This document shows, piece after piece, positions 43,930 through 51,004 of a stretch of 64,000 nt of DNA (position 1 is the stretch's first letter; each line of letters opens with the position of its first letter). A program made the position numbers and the translations under genes. Source of the DNA: Mucilaginibacter sp. 14171R-50 (GTDB taxonomy: Bacteria; Bacteroidota; Bacteroidia; Sphingobacteriales; Sphingobacteriaceae); contig NZ_CP048115.1 in NCBI RefSeq assembly GCF_010093045.1, forward strand, positions 4,340,001 to 4,404,000, read 5' to 3'. A model generated the notes under the pieces. The model was not told the origin of the DNA, ran no database searches, and worked only from the letters and a program-made list of their open reading frames with translations.

Positions 43930-45144
43930 TTAATCTTCAGATGTGCCAACTTTAACCCAGTTGTAGGTAGCGCCTGATTTAACAATTCCAAAGTAATCAA
44001 AGGTACCGGTTGCGCGGTCGCCTGCTTCGTCAAGCGCATCGCTGCCGCTAATGCCCTGGTGCGAATTAGCCTGTTCTACAAACGATGACTTCAGCTTTTC
44101 AAAATCGCTGATATCGCCATTATTGGCTTCAATTGTATATGCAATGGCCCATACAGCATCATAAGCGGCTAACGCGAAAGCATCAGCTTCTAAGCCTGTT
44201 TTTTCTTTAATTTTATCTATAATCGGTTGATACTTGGCGGCAAACGAGGCAGGTAATCCCAATGACGGAGACGAAAAGCCGGTGGCTATTGCAAAATCGG
44301 CAGCTGCGGCGTTGCCGGTAAAAGCAGCGCTCAATACAGACCCATCGCCACCATACCATTTAACCCCAGCTAAAGAAGGCTCATTTGCGGCCAGTTTAAA
44401 TATCTCCACGCCTTCATCAAATGATGCCAGGTACACGGCCACCTTATCGGCGCCGTAAGTTGCAGAAAGATCTGCTACCTTCGCTTTAATATCAGCAACA
44501 ACCGCGCTGTAATCTGTGGTAGTAACAGCGTAAGGTGTTACAGCGCTAACCACGCCGCCTTTGGCTGTAAAAGCGTTCCCTACCGAGGTTTGCAGGCCTT
44601 TGTTGCCGGCATCGTCAAGCGCAACGGTTACCAGGCCCTTTTTACCGCTTTTATAAATGGTGTTAGCGCTGGCCGCACCTTCAATTTTGTCTGAAGGGCA
44701 AAAACGGAATATCGCGTCACCGGCAATTGCCAGGCTGCCTGCGGTACTGCTCTGGCTTATTACAATAATTTTAGATTGATCGGCAAGGGGCTTTAATGCG
44801 GCGAGTTCCGAACTGCTTTGCGGCCCTATAATAAAGCTGATTCCGTCGGCCTTTGCCTGTTTAAAATGTGCTACGGCAAGGTCGGCAGTATGCCTTGTAT
44901 CGTTTACGTTTACCCCTATGCTGTATGGCACGCCCTTAGCGGCCAGATACTTATTTACATCTTCGGCCGCAAGTTGTATGGCCGCGCTGGAGGTTTTGCC
45001 CAACGTGCTTCCGCTACCGGTTAGTGTAAACAAGCCCCTGATGTTTATGGCCCTTACCACCTCTACTTTTTTTGTTTTTTTACATGACTGAAATGCGAGT
45101 GCGGCAGCCAAAAGGGTAATAACGGGGAGTAATATTTTTTTCAT
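43930..45144 (-). CDS. Branched-chain-amino-acid-type substrate-binding lipoprotein
   Basis: A periplasmic-binding fold of the LivJ/receptor type: the lipobox LAFQSC (cysteine near residue 21), then a domain with FTLTGSGSTLGKTSSAAIQLAAEDVNKY, IIGPQSSSELAAL, and the second-domain hinge regions. These proteins capture amino acids, amides or other small ligands. No transporter genes follow; instead a secreted chorismate mutase is coupled to it. It may therefore work as a sensor or extracytoplasmic scavenger. The ligand cannot be predicted. Confidence 0.88.
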   Translation of the reverse strand: MKKILLPVITLLAAALAFQSCKKTKKVEVVRAINIRGLFTLTGSGSTLGKTSSAAIQLAAEDVNKYLAAKGVPYSIGVNVNDTRHTADLAVAHFKQAKADGISFIIGPQSSSELAALKPLADQSKIIVISQSSTAGSLAIAGDAIFRFCPSDKIEGAASANTIYKSGKKGLVTVALDDAGNKGLQTSVGNAFTAKGGVVSAVTPYAVTTTDYSAVVADIKAKVADLSATYGADKVAVYLASFDEGVEIFKLAANEPSLAGVKWYGGDGSVLSAAFTGNAAAADFAIATGFSSPSLGLPASFAAKYQPIIDKIKEKTGLEADAFALAAYDAVWAIAYTIEANNGDISDFEKLKSSFVEQANSHQGISGSDALDEAGDRATGTFDYFGIVKSGATYNWVKVGTSED

Positions 45145-45275
45145 TTTTAGTATAAGAGATTTATTGCCCAAAATACGTTTATTTTACAGATTTTTTGCGC
45201 CGCGCGGTTAATAATCAAAATCTGCGTAGTTGTAACATCTGTTAGTAAATTTAGTCTGATTTTTATTTATACGGA

Positions 45276-45899
45276 ATGGGTAAACTTTTATTCGACACTA
45301 CGGGGCTTTCGGCAGCACAAATCAATGATTTTGAGGCCACCTGCAAGGCATTGAAAGAAAATTTCAGGATTGAGGTACCTGGTTATATCGATTTTAAACT
45401 GGAGCAGTTCGAGGCGTTGAACCACCACCATAAAACCACCGTAAGAGATGCCTTCGCGATTAAAAATATTTGTGGCGATAGCTACCTGTTATTTGTGGAG
45501 ATAGAAGCTTTGGCTAATCCGGCTAAAAGTAAAATCAAGTATCAAACGGAGCAGCAACCGGTAGGGCTTGTTTATTTAAAACGCGATTTTGGCCGAGTAT
45601 TTATACGTACCGAAACCTATATAGACAAAATGAGGGAACTGATATTCCCGATAGAGCTTGATTTTAGCGAGGACAGGCCTTTTAGCAAACGTTTTTACGT
45701 ATTAACCGATGATAAGTATAAAACAGCCCTGGCCATGCAACAGGACTTTAGAGACGCAATGATGGCCATAAAGGAAACTGATTTTGTGGTGGAGATATTT
45801 GAGCATACGCTCATCATCAGTAATCCTAAACCCCTAACGCCCGAACACACTTTATACCTGGCCGATTTTGTTGCCAGGCTGGCAGCGTTGAAGTGCTGA
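45276..45899 (+). CDS. Hypothetical cytoplasmic protein
   Basis: A 207-residue protein without signal peptide or membrane helices, mixed alpha/beta by composition (KLEQFEALNHHHKTTVRDAF, SYLLFVEIEAL, RFYVLTDDKYKTALAMQQDF). No family is recognised. Its GC content matches its neighbours. A TGTAAC at 45231 is followed after 16 bases by AGTC, a weak likeness to the ECF-like promoters at the GIN genes. Confidence 0.7.
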   Translation: MGKLLFDTTGLSAAQINDFEATCKALKENFRIEVPGYIDFKLEQFEALNHHHKTTVRDAFAIKNICGDSYLLFVEIEALANPAKSKIKYQTEQQPVGLVYLKRDFGRVFIRTETYIDKMRELIFPIELDFSEDRPFSKRFYVLTDDKYKTALAMQQDFRDAMMAIKETDFVVEIFEHTLIISNPKPLTPEHTLYLADFVARLAALKC

Positions 45900-45991
45900 T
45901 CGGTCACAGACATGATTCGACAAATATCGCCGCGCGTAAACGCCCGACAAACCCGGCTAAAAGGTAAAGGCATGCGGGGACAGTAAACAAT

Positions 45992-46023
45992 GAAGCCCTC
46001 TATGCATTTGCATAAAGGGCTTC
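45992..46023. terminator. Hairpin GAAGCCCT...AGGGCTTC between convergent genes
   Basis: Eight-base outer stem with an inner TATGCA/TGCATA pairing, between the hypothetical gene and the ATPase. No strong T-run. Confidence 0.6.
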
Positions 46024-46043
46024 GTCTATATAAAAATGAAAAA

Positions 46044-46805
46044 CTATTCCTTTTCTAAATTAATTGCCTCGGGTTCGCGTTTGCTAACCGTTATAATGTT
46101 CTCGTTCTTATAATCGTTCTCAACCAAACCGTCGCGCATGCGCACAATGCGGTGGGCGTGCATGGCAATATCCTCTTCGTGGGTAACCAGTATAATGGTG
46201 TTGCCTTTTGCGTGGATATCCTCCATCAGCCCCATAATTTCTATGGATGTTTTGGTATCCAGGTTACCGGTAGGCTCATCGGCAAGGATAATAGATGGGT
46301 TGTTTATCAGCGCGCGGGCTACAGCTACGCGCTGGCGCTGCCCACCCGAAAGTTCGTTAGGGCGGTGATCGGTACGGTTGCCCAGCCCGACATTCTCCAG
46401 GGCTATGCGGGCGCGTTCGTTCCTTTTCTCTTTGCTTATACCGGCATACACCAGCGGCAGGGCAACATTATCCCGGGCGCTGTTGCGTGGTAAAAGGTTA
46501 AATGTTTGAAAAACAAAGCCAATCTCAGAGTTACGCACCTCGGCAAGGTCGTTATCAGTCATGTGGCTAACATTTATGCCGTTAAGTATATATTCGCCTT
46601 TGGTTGGCGTATCTAAACACCCTAAAATATTCATCAGGGTTGATTTACCGGAACCCGAAGGGCCCATCAGCGCAACAAATTCCCCCTTATTAATAGTTAG
46701 GCTTACCGATTTTATCGCATGGATAATTTCGGATCCAATAACGTATTTTCTACCGATATCCTTAATGATTATAAGGGGCTCTTCCTTTTTTGTAGCTGTG
46801 GGCAT
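46044..46805 (-). CDS. ABC transporter ATPase, LolD/MacB type
   Basis: The nucleotide-binding domain has Walker A GPSGSGKST (48-56), the LSGGQRQRVAVARAL signature, Walker B LADEPTGNLD with the D-loop, and the H-loop HEE. The family drives MacB- or Lol-type permeases. The N-terminal 20 residues are Lys-rich. Both FtsX-type permeases in this window (34207 and 38231) are candidates for a partner, but neither is adjacent. The upstream region has TGTAAC-N17-TGTC, a possible variant ECF-type promoter. Confidence 0.92.
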   Translation of the reverse strand: MPTATKKEEPLIIIKDIGRKYVIGSEIIHAIKSVSLTINKGEFVALMGPSGSGKSTLMNILGCLDTPTKGEYILNGINVSHMTDNDLAEVRNSEIGFVFQTFNLLPRNSARDNVALPLVYAGISKEKRNERARIALENVGLGNRTDHRPNELSGGQRQRVAVARALINNPSIILADEPTGNLDTKTSIEIMGLMEDIHAKGNTIILVTHEEDIAMHAHRIVRMRDGLVENDYKNENIITVSKREPEAINLEKE

Positions 46806-46824
46806 GTTCCGTTTTTGTTACTTT

Positions 46825-46851
46825 GACAGTATAGTGGTACAAAATGTTACA
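46825..46851 (-). promoter_or_regulatory. Possible ECF-like promoter TGTAAC-N17-TGTC
   Basis: The -35 half matches those of the GIN genes; the -10 is TGTC instead of CGTC. It lies 20 bases before the ATPase ATG. Confidence 0.35.
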
Positions 46852-46863
46852 CGTTTTAAAAAA

Positions 46864-46945
46864 AGAATCAAGAGTTAAGAATCAAGAGCCAAGACTAATA
46901 TAAGCAATGTTTTTTCTTGATTCTTGCCTCTAATATCTTGACTCT
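46864..46945. repeat. Short-word inverted repeat, AATCAAGA family
   Basis: The left arm repeats AGAATCAAGA with variants (AGAGTTAAGAATCAAGAGCC), the right arm carries TCTTGATTCTTGCCTC and TATCTTGACTCT. The right arm reaches into the gatC stop codon (46944). Confidence 0.8.
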
Positions 46946-47231
46946 ACTTAATAACTTTCGCTACCAAAAAATGGCTTCCGTCATGATCGGGAGCGTTTTG
47001 CAGCGCCTCGGCAGTAGTAATTTCCTGCTTTACCACATCCTCGCGCAGTATGTTTGGCCCTTCGGTCATGTAAACAAGGGGCTCTATGCCTGTTGTATCA
47101 ACCTCGTTCAGTTTGTCCATAAAGCCCAGTATCTTATTCATATCCTTTATCATGGCCTGCTTTTCATCGGCGGCGAGTTGCAGCCTGGCTAGATGGGCAA
47201 TTTTATCAACCGTTTGTTCGTCTATGGTCAT
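46944..47231 (-). CDS. gatC: Aspartyl/glutamyl-tRNA amidotransferase subunit C
   Basis: GatC stabilises GatAB, which converts Glu-tRNA(Gln) or Asp-tRNA(Asn) to the amide form. The 95-residue protein starts MTIDEQTVDKIAHLARLQL, the family signature, and ends MTEGPNILREDVV followed by a conserved tail. gatA and gatB are not next to it. Its start lies 26 bases inside the preceding acyltransferase gene, in a different frame. Confidence 0.93.
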   Translation of the reverse strand: MTIDEQTVDKIAHLARLQLAADEKQAMIKDMNKILGFMDKLNEVDTTGIEPLVYMTEGPNILREDVVKQEITTAEALQNAPDHDGSHFLVAKVIK

Positions 47232-47958
47232 GTTCCTTGATCTTTTTACTGATAATTGCGTGCACCTGGTCGCGCAGGGCATCAGCATCATTAATTGTTA
47301 AATGCGCCGTTTCAACAGGCTTATGTACAAATATATCACATACACCCGGCTTCGAGCCATATTTATCACCGTCGTCCCATAATATTTTCCATGTATTTAC
47401 CGACGTAACCGGGATAATAGGCACTTTAAGCTCGATAGCCATACGGAACGGCCCGTTCTTAAACTGGTGCAGATGAGGCGGGTAGGTGTCAGGAATCGTT
47501 GCTTCCGGAAATATAATAACCGTAATGCCATTTCCGAGCCTCTCCATCGCGGTTTTAAATGCCCGGAAAGATGCTATCTTACTTTCGCGGTTCACCGGTA
47601 TATCTACCGTGCGGAAGAACAGGCGCGTAACCACCCCGTCTACCAGTTCTTCTTTCCCCATAAAACAGCAGTTGCTTTTTACCAGCACACTCATGGCGGT
47701 AATATCCAGGTTAGAGGTGTGGTTGGGGCAAACAATATAAGTTTGGGTCCAATCGATACTTTCCTCGAAATGATATTGGTACCTGATGCCCACACAAAAC
47801 GAACTTACTACGCCCCACACGCGGCGCAGCCTGTTAAGGTGCTTATACCTTTCCGGCTTGCGCGAAAAATAGTACATAAAGGGCCATAACAGAAAATAAA
47901 AAAATGCCACGCTACCCTGGTAAAGGTAAAGGTGCACTTTTTTCAATATCATATTCAT
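47206..47958 (-). CDS. 1-acyl-glycerol-3-phosphate acyltransferase (PlsC family)
   Basis: The PlsC-type acyltransferase adds the second acyl chain in phospholipid synthesis. The catalytic NHTSNLD motif and the glycerophosphate-binding FPEAT are present, with a preceding amphipathic/hydrophobic N-terminus (residues 10-30). I start at 47958, because a TAATTTTG element at 47965-47972 would be inside the CDS with the longer start; 47952 is an alternative. The 3' end overlaps gatC by 26 bases. Confidence 0.9.
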   Translation of the reverse strand: MNMILKKVHLYLYQGSVAFFYFLLWPFMYYFSRKPERYKHLNRLRRVWGVVSSFCVGIRYQYHFEESIDWTQTYIVCPNHTSNLDITAMSVLVKSNCCFMGKEELVDGVVTRLFFRTVDIPVNRESKIASFRAFKTAMERLGNGITVIIFPEATIPDTYPPHLHQFKNGPFRMAIELKVPIIPVTSVNTWKILWDDGDKYGSKPGVCDIFVHKPVETAHLTINDADALRDQVHAIISKKIKEHDHRRTNG

Positions 47959-47964
47959 CGCCGT

Positions 47965-47972
47965 CAAAATTA
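47965..47972 (-). promoter_or_regulatory. Bacteroidota -7 element TAATTTTG for the acyltransferase gene
   Basis: Exact TAnnTTTG on the minus strand, seven bases before the chosen ATG at 47958, implying a minimal leader. Confidence 0.5.
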
Positions 47973-48059
47973 GAAAAAATAGTGACGTTTTAGCCGCCCT
48001 CTGAATCCCGCCCCACAGGTGCGAATTTTAAAAAAAGCGCCTCTCCGCCCGGCGAGGGG

Positions 48060-48090
48060 TTTGGGTTGAGGCTAAAAATACTTACTTTCG
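48060..48090 (+). promoter_or_regulatory. Bacteroidota promoter TTTG-N19-TACTTTCG for trpS
   Basis: TTTG at 48060-48063 and TACTTTCG at 48083-48090 are exactly 19 bases apart. The trpS ATG is at 48099, so the leader is only a few bases. Confidence 0.7.
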
Positions 48091-48098
48091 CCCCTTAT

Positions 48099-49094
48099 AT
48101 GGAAACTGTTGTTAGCGGCATTCGATCTACCGGGAATTTACACCTGGGCAATTACTACGGGGCGATACAAAACTTTGTAAAAATGCAAAACGAGTATAAG
48201 TGCTACTTTTTTATAGCCGACCTTCACTCGTTAACCACGCACCCCACGCCCGCCAACCTGCATGGCGCTGCCAAACAGGTTTTGGTAGAGTACCTGGCGG
48301 CCGGTATTGACCCGGAAAAAGCAACCATATATTTACAGAGCGATGTACCCGAGGTGATTGAACTTTATTTGTACCTGAATATGAACGCATACCAGGGCGA
48401 ACTGGAACGCAGCACATCGTTTAAAGATAAAGTACGCGCCAATCCGGATAATGTTAACGCAGGCCTGTTAACATACCCTGTTTTGATGGCTGCCGATATA
48501 TTGATACATCATGCCACTAAAGTGCCCGTTGGTAAAGACCAGGAACAACACCTGGAAATGACCCGCACATTTGGCAACCGCTTTAACAGGCTATATAAAA
48601 ATGACTATTTTACCGAGCCTTACGCATTTAACTTTAGCGAGAGCCTTGTAAAAATACCCGGACTTGACGGTAAAGGCAAAATGGGTAAAAGCGAAGGAGA
48701 AGGCAATGCCATTTTCCTTTCGGATACACCCGAAGCCATCCGCAAAAAGGTAATGCGCGCGGTTACCGATGGTGGTCCCACACAGGAAAACCAACCCAAA
48801 CCTCAGGAGATACAAAACCTTTTTGACCTGATGAAGGTAGTATCGGCACCTGATACACTGGCACATTTTGATAACCTGTATAACACCTGCGCTATCCGCT
48901 ACGGCGACCTTAAAAAGCAGCTTGCCGAGGATATGATCGTCGCGACGACACCCATCCGCGAAAAAATAAACGACATTGCCAACGATGCACCTTTATTAAG
49001 GCAGGTTGCCCGGTACGGTGCGGCCAAAGCCCGCGAAAGTGCTTCAAAAACCATTAAGGAAGTACGTGAAATTATCGGTTTCAGAAGTTTTTAG
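48099..49094 (+). CDS. trpS: Tryptophan--tRNA ligase
   Basis: A class I aminoacyl-tRNA synthetase of the TrpRS type. The HIGH-like motif is TGNLHLGNY near residue 12, and the KMSKS-like loop is GKMGKSEGEGNAIF. The stretch DLHSLTTHPTPANL and GKDQEQHLEMTR are characteristic of TrpRS. The 331-residue length from the ATG at 48099 is normal; the promoter immediately upstream rules out the longer start at 48066. Confidence 0.96.
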   Translation: METVVSGIRSTGNLHLGNYYGAIQNFVKMQNEYKCYFFIADLHSLTTHPTPANLHGAAKQVLVEYLAAGIDPEKATIYLQSDVPEVIELYLYLNMNAYQGELERSTSFKDKVRANPDNVNAGLLTYPVLMAADILIHHATKVPVGKDQEQHLEMTRTFGNRFNRLYKNDYFTEPYAFNFSESLVKIPGLDGKGKMGKSEGEGNAIFLSDTPEAIRKKVMRAVTDGGPTQENQPKPQEIQNLFDLMKVVSAPDTLAHFDNLYNTCAIRYGDLKKQLAEDMIVATTPIREKINDIANDAPLLRQVARYGAAKARESASKTIKEVREIIGFRSF

Positions 49095-49202
49095 ATGGTT
49101 GATAGTTGATGGTTCATAGTTCATAGTGTATATTAGCGATGTAGCTAATGTGTTTGAGCGGTGGCCTCCTGACCATGAACTATGATCTGTTAACCATGAA
49201 CA
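49094..49202. repeat. Short-word inverted repeat, TTCATAGTTCATAG family
   Basis: The left arm has GTTGATAGTTGATGGTTCATAG, the right ACCATGAACTATG and TTAACCATGAAC. An inner ATTAGC/GCTAAT stem lies between. It is close in wording to the array at 12685-12773. Confidence 0.75.
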
Positions 49203-49222
49203 AATAATCGCAATAAAAGAAT

Positions 49223-49837
49223 ATGCACATAGCTATTGTAGGAAATATTGGCGCCGGTAAAACCACCCTTACCGAAATGTTAGCGAAAAATTACGGATGG
49301 GAACCCCTTTTTGAGGCGGTTGACAATAACCCCTACCTGGAAGATTTTTATAACGAAATGAAGCGCTGGAGCTTTAACCTGCAGATATATTTTCTGAACA
49401 GCCGTTACCGCCAGATAGTGGATATTCAGAAAGGCGGCCGTAATATTATACAGGACCGCACCATTTACGAGGATGCCCACATTTTTGCCGAGAACCTGCA
49501 CGATATGGGCCTGATGACCACCCGCGATTACGAGAATTATCAAAGCATGTTTGATAATATCACCGAATTTATCAAACCACCCGACCTGCTTGTTTATCTA
49601 AAGGCCAGCGTGCCTACCCTGGTTAACAACATACAGCGCCGCGGCCGCGAATATGAAATAGGCATCAGGATAGATTACCTGTCTAAACTCAACGAGAAAT
49701 ACGACAAGTGGATAAAGGGCTACAACCTGGGCAAACTGCTGGTGCTTGATAAGGACAACCTTGACTTTGCCAACAACACCGAAGACATGGCCACCATTGT
49801 AAACCTGATAGAGCGCGAAATAAACGGGTTGTTTTAA
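49223..49837 (+). CDS. Deoxynucleoside kinase
   Basis: The dNK family phosphorylates deoxynucleosides for salvage. The P-loop is GNIGAGKTT (residues 7-15), the DRT-type motif is QDRTIYEDAHIFA, and the LID region has RRGREYEIG. The length of 204 residues matches the deoxyadenosine/deoxyguanosine kinase-like group. Which deoxynucleoside is preferred cannot be inferred. The gene has no signal for export. Confidence 0.93.
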   Translation: MHIAIVGNIGAGKTTLTEMLAKNYGWEPLFEAVDNNPYLEDFYNEMKRWSFNLQIYFLNSRYRQIVDIQKGGRNIIQDRTIYEDAHIFAENLHDMGLMTTRDYENYQSMFDNITEFIKPPDLLVYLKASVPTLVNNIQRRGREYEIGIRIDYLSKLNEKYDKWIKGYNLGKLLVLDKDNLDFANNTEDMATIVNLIEREINGLF

Positions 49838-49846
49838 GGAGAAATT

Positions 49847-50578
49847 ATGAAAAAGTGGTTCGCCTTTGCTTTGATACCATTTTTACTCGCCTGTACTCTC
49901 TTAAATGATGACTGGAAAGAACTTGATTTAAATGCGTTTAAGATTTCCATCCCAAAAAAATGGATTTATAAAGAAGAACGAGGCTTAGATTCTTTTATAG
50001 GAAGGTTAGTTATTTCACAAAAAACTTCGCTTTCATTTGACTTTAGCGATCGTGGATACGCAAGTAACATTTTAGATGCGGAACAAGAATACATCCTCAA
50101 AAAAGAATGGATGCGAGAATGTTACTTTTGCAAACTTGGAATAAATTATACAACTGAGAGTAATTTAAAGCAAGCGAAAATTGATATAATGAAAACGCTT
50201 GGCGAAACCGATTCCTCCAAAGTAAAGCTGGAACCATTTCCTGTATATAAAGTCAAATTCGTCAGAAAGTCAAACGAATCAGAAAAAGTTAAATATCCAA
50301 AAGCAGATTACGTTGCCGAAGTAATTTACAAAGACAGTATCGTTTACATTCCGATTGAAATACCGGCCAAAATAAAGATGCATAGTATACTTATAGATAC
50401 TACTGATAAATACATTATCAAAACAATTTGGCCTAAAACCCCAGTTAAAGGCATTACAGGGATATACATTAAAGGCCGCAACTCAAACGTAACGTTTAAC
50501 CTGGTTGGTTTTGGTTTATCTGCCGCCGATCAAGAGTTGGCTCTAAAAGCCTTTAAAACCATCCGGATTAAAGAATAA
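49847..50578 (+). CDS. Hypothetical lipoprotein, AT-rich
   Basis: A 243-residue lipoprotein: signal with lipobox LLAC (cysteine at residue 16), then a mixed alpha/beta domain of unknown family with IPKKWIYKEERGLDSFIGRL and VGFGLSAADQELALKAF. It is distinctly more AT-rich than its neighbours. A Shine-Dalgarno-like AAGGAGA occurs before the ATG, which is unusual for Bacteroidota. It starts nine bases after the deoxynucleoside kinase stop and is probably in that transcript, perhaps as a later insertion. Confidence 0.7.
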   Translation: MKKWFAFALIPFLLACTLLNDDWKELDLNAFKISIPKKWIYKEERGLDSFIGRLVISQKTSLSFDFSDRGYASNILDAEQEYILKKEWMRECYFCKLGINYTTESNLKQAKIDIMKTLGETDSSKVKLEPFPVYKVKFVRKSNESEKVKYPKADYVAEVIYKDSIVYIPIEIPAKIKMHSILIDTTDKYIIKTIWPKTPVKGITGIYIKGRNSNVTFNLVGFGLSAADQELALKAFKTIRIKE

Positions 50579-50600
50579 CGCAGGTATAAATTCACCCTTT

Positions 50601-50698
50601 CGCCGTTGTTGGTGTTGTCACCAACAACCCGCCATGCATTAAGGCTTTGCGTTTCAAAACTGTCCTAAAGGTTGTCGGTGACAACACCAACAACGGCG
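50601..50698. repeat. Long inverted repeat with 28-bp arms, GTTGTTGGTG type
   Basis: The arms at 50601-50628 and 50671-50698 are complementary with one mismatch in 28. The loop is 42 bases. The arms also contain the internal hairpin GTTGTTGGTG/CACCAACAAC. Confidence 0.9.
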
Positions 50699-50936
50699 GA
50701 AATATTGTCAATGTAATAATCACAGATAATAAACGTAGTGACGTTGTTGTGTCACCAATATTCTCATAATGCTGATTATCAAGCGTTCACGTTTGTTCAC
50801 GGTGTTCACGTGGCGCGAACGTGAACACTTCATTTATACTTATATACAGCCTTCTGACAGTAAGCCGCTTTAACTTTCAATAACCAAAACCTTTTCAACA
50901 TTTATAACTTAAGCCTGCAAATACCGCAAAAATTAC
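50699..50936. other. Non-coding spacer before pyrG
   Basis: The 426-bp spacer holds only repeats and a promoter. After the long inverted repeat come a GTTGTTGTGTCACCAA remnant and a GTTCAC-rich element; no gene is apparent. Confidence 0.65.
50772..50829. repeat. Dispersed GTTCAC-rich element (copy 2)
   Basis: Begins CTGATTATCAAGCGTTCAC and contains GTGTTCACGT-(seven bases)-ACGTGAACAC. It is the second copy of the element at 25594-25650, also in a spacer. Confidence 0.8.
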
Positions 50937-50944
50937 TACTTTTG
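50937..50944 (+). promoter_or_regulatory. Bacteroidota -7 element TACTTTTG for pyrG
   Basis: Exact TAnnTTTG, 61 bases before the pyrG ATG; a poor match to TTTG lies 19 bases upstream. Confidence 0.5.
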
Positions 50945-51004
50945 TATCCCGTACACAAACAATTGGTTTCGGCATAAAAACCGCTTACCGGATTTCAAAA
51001 AATC

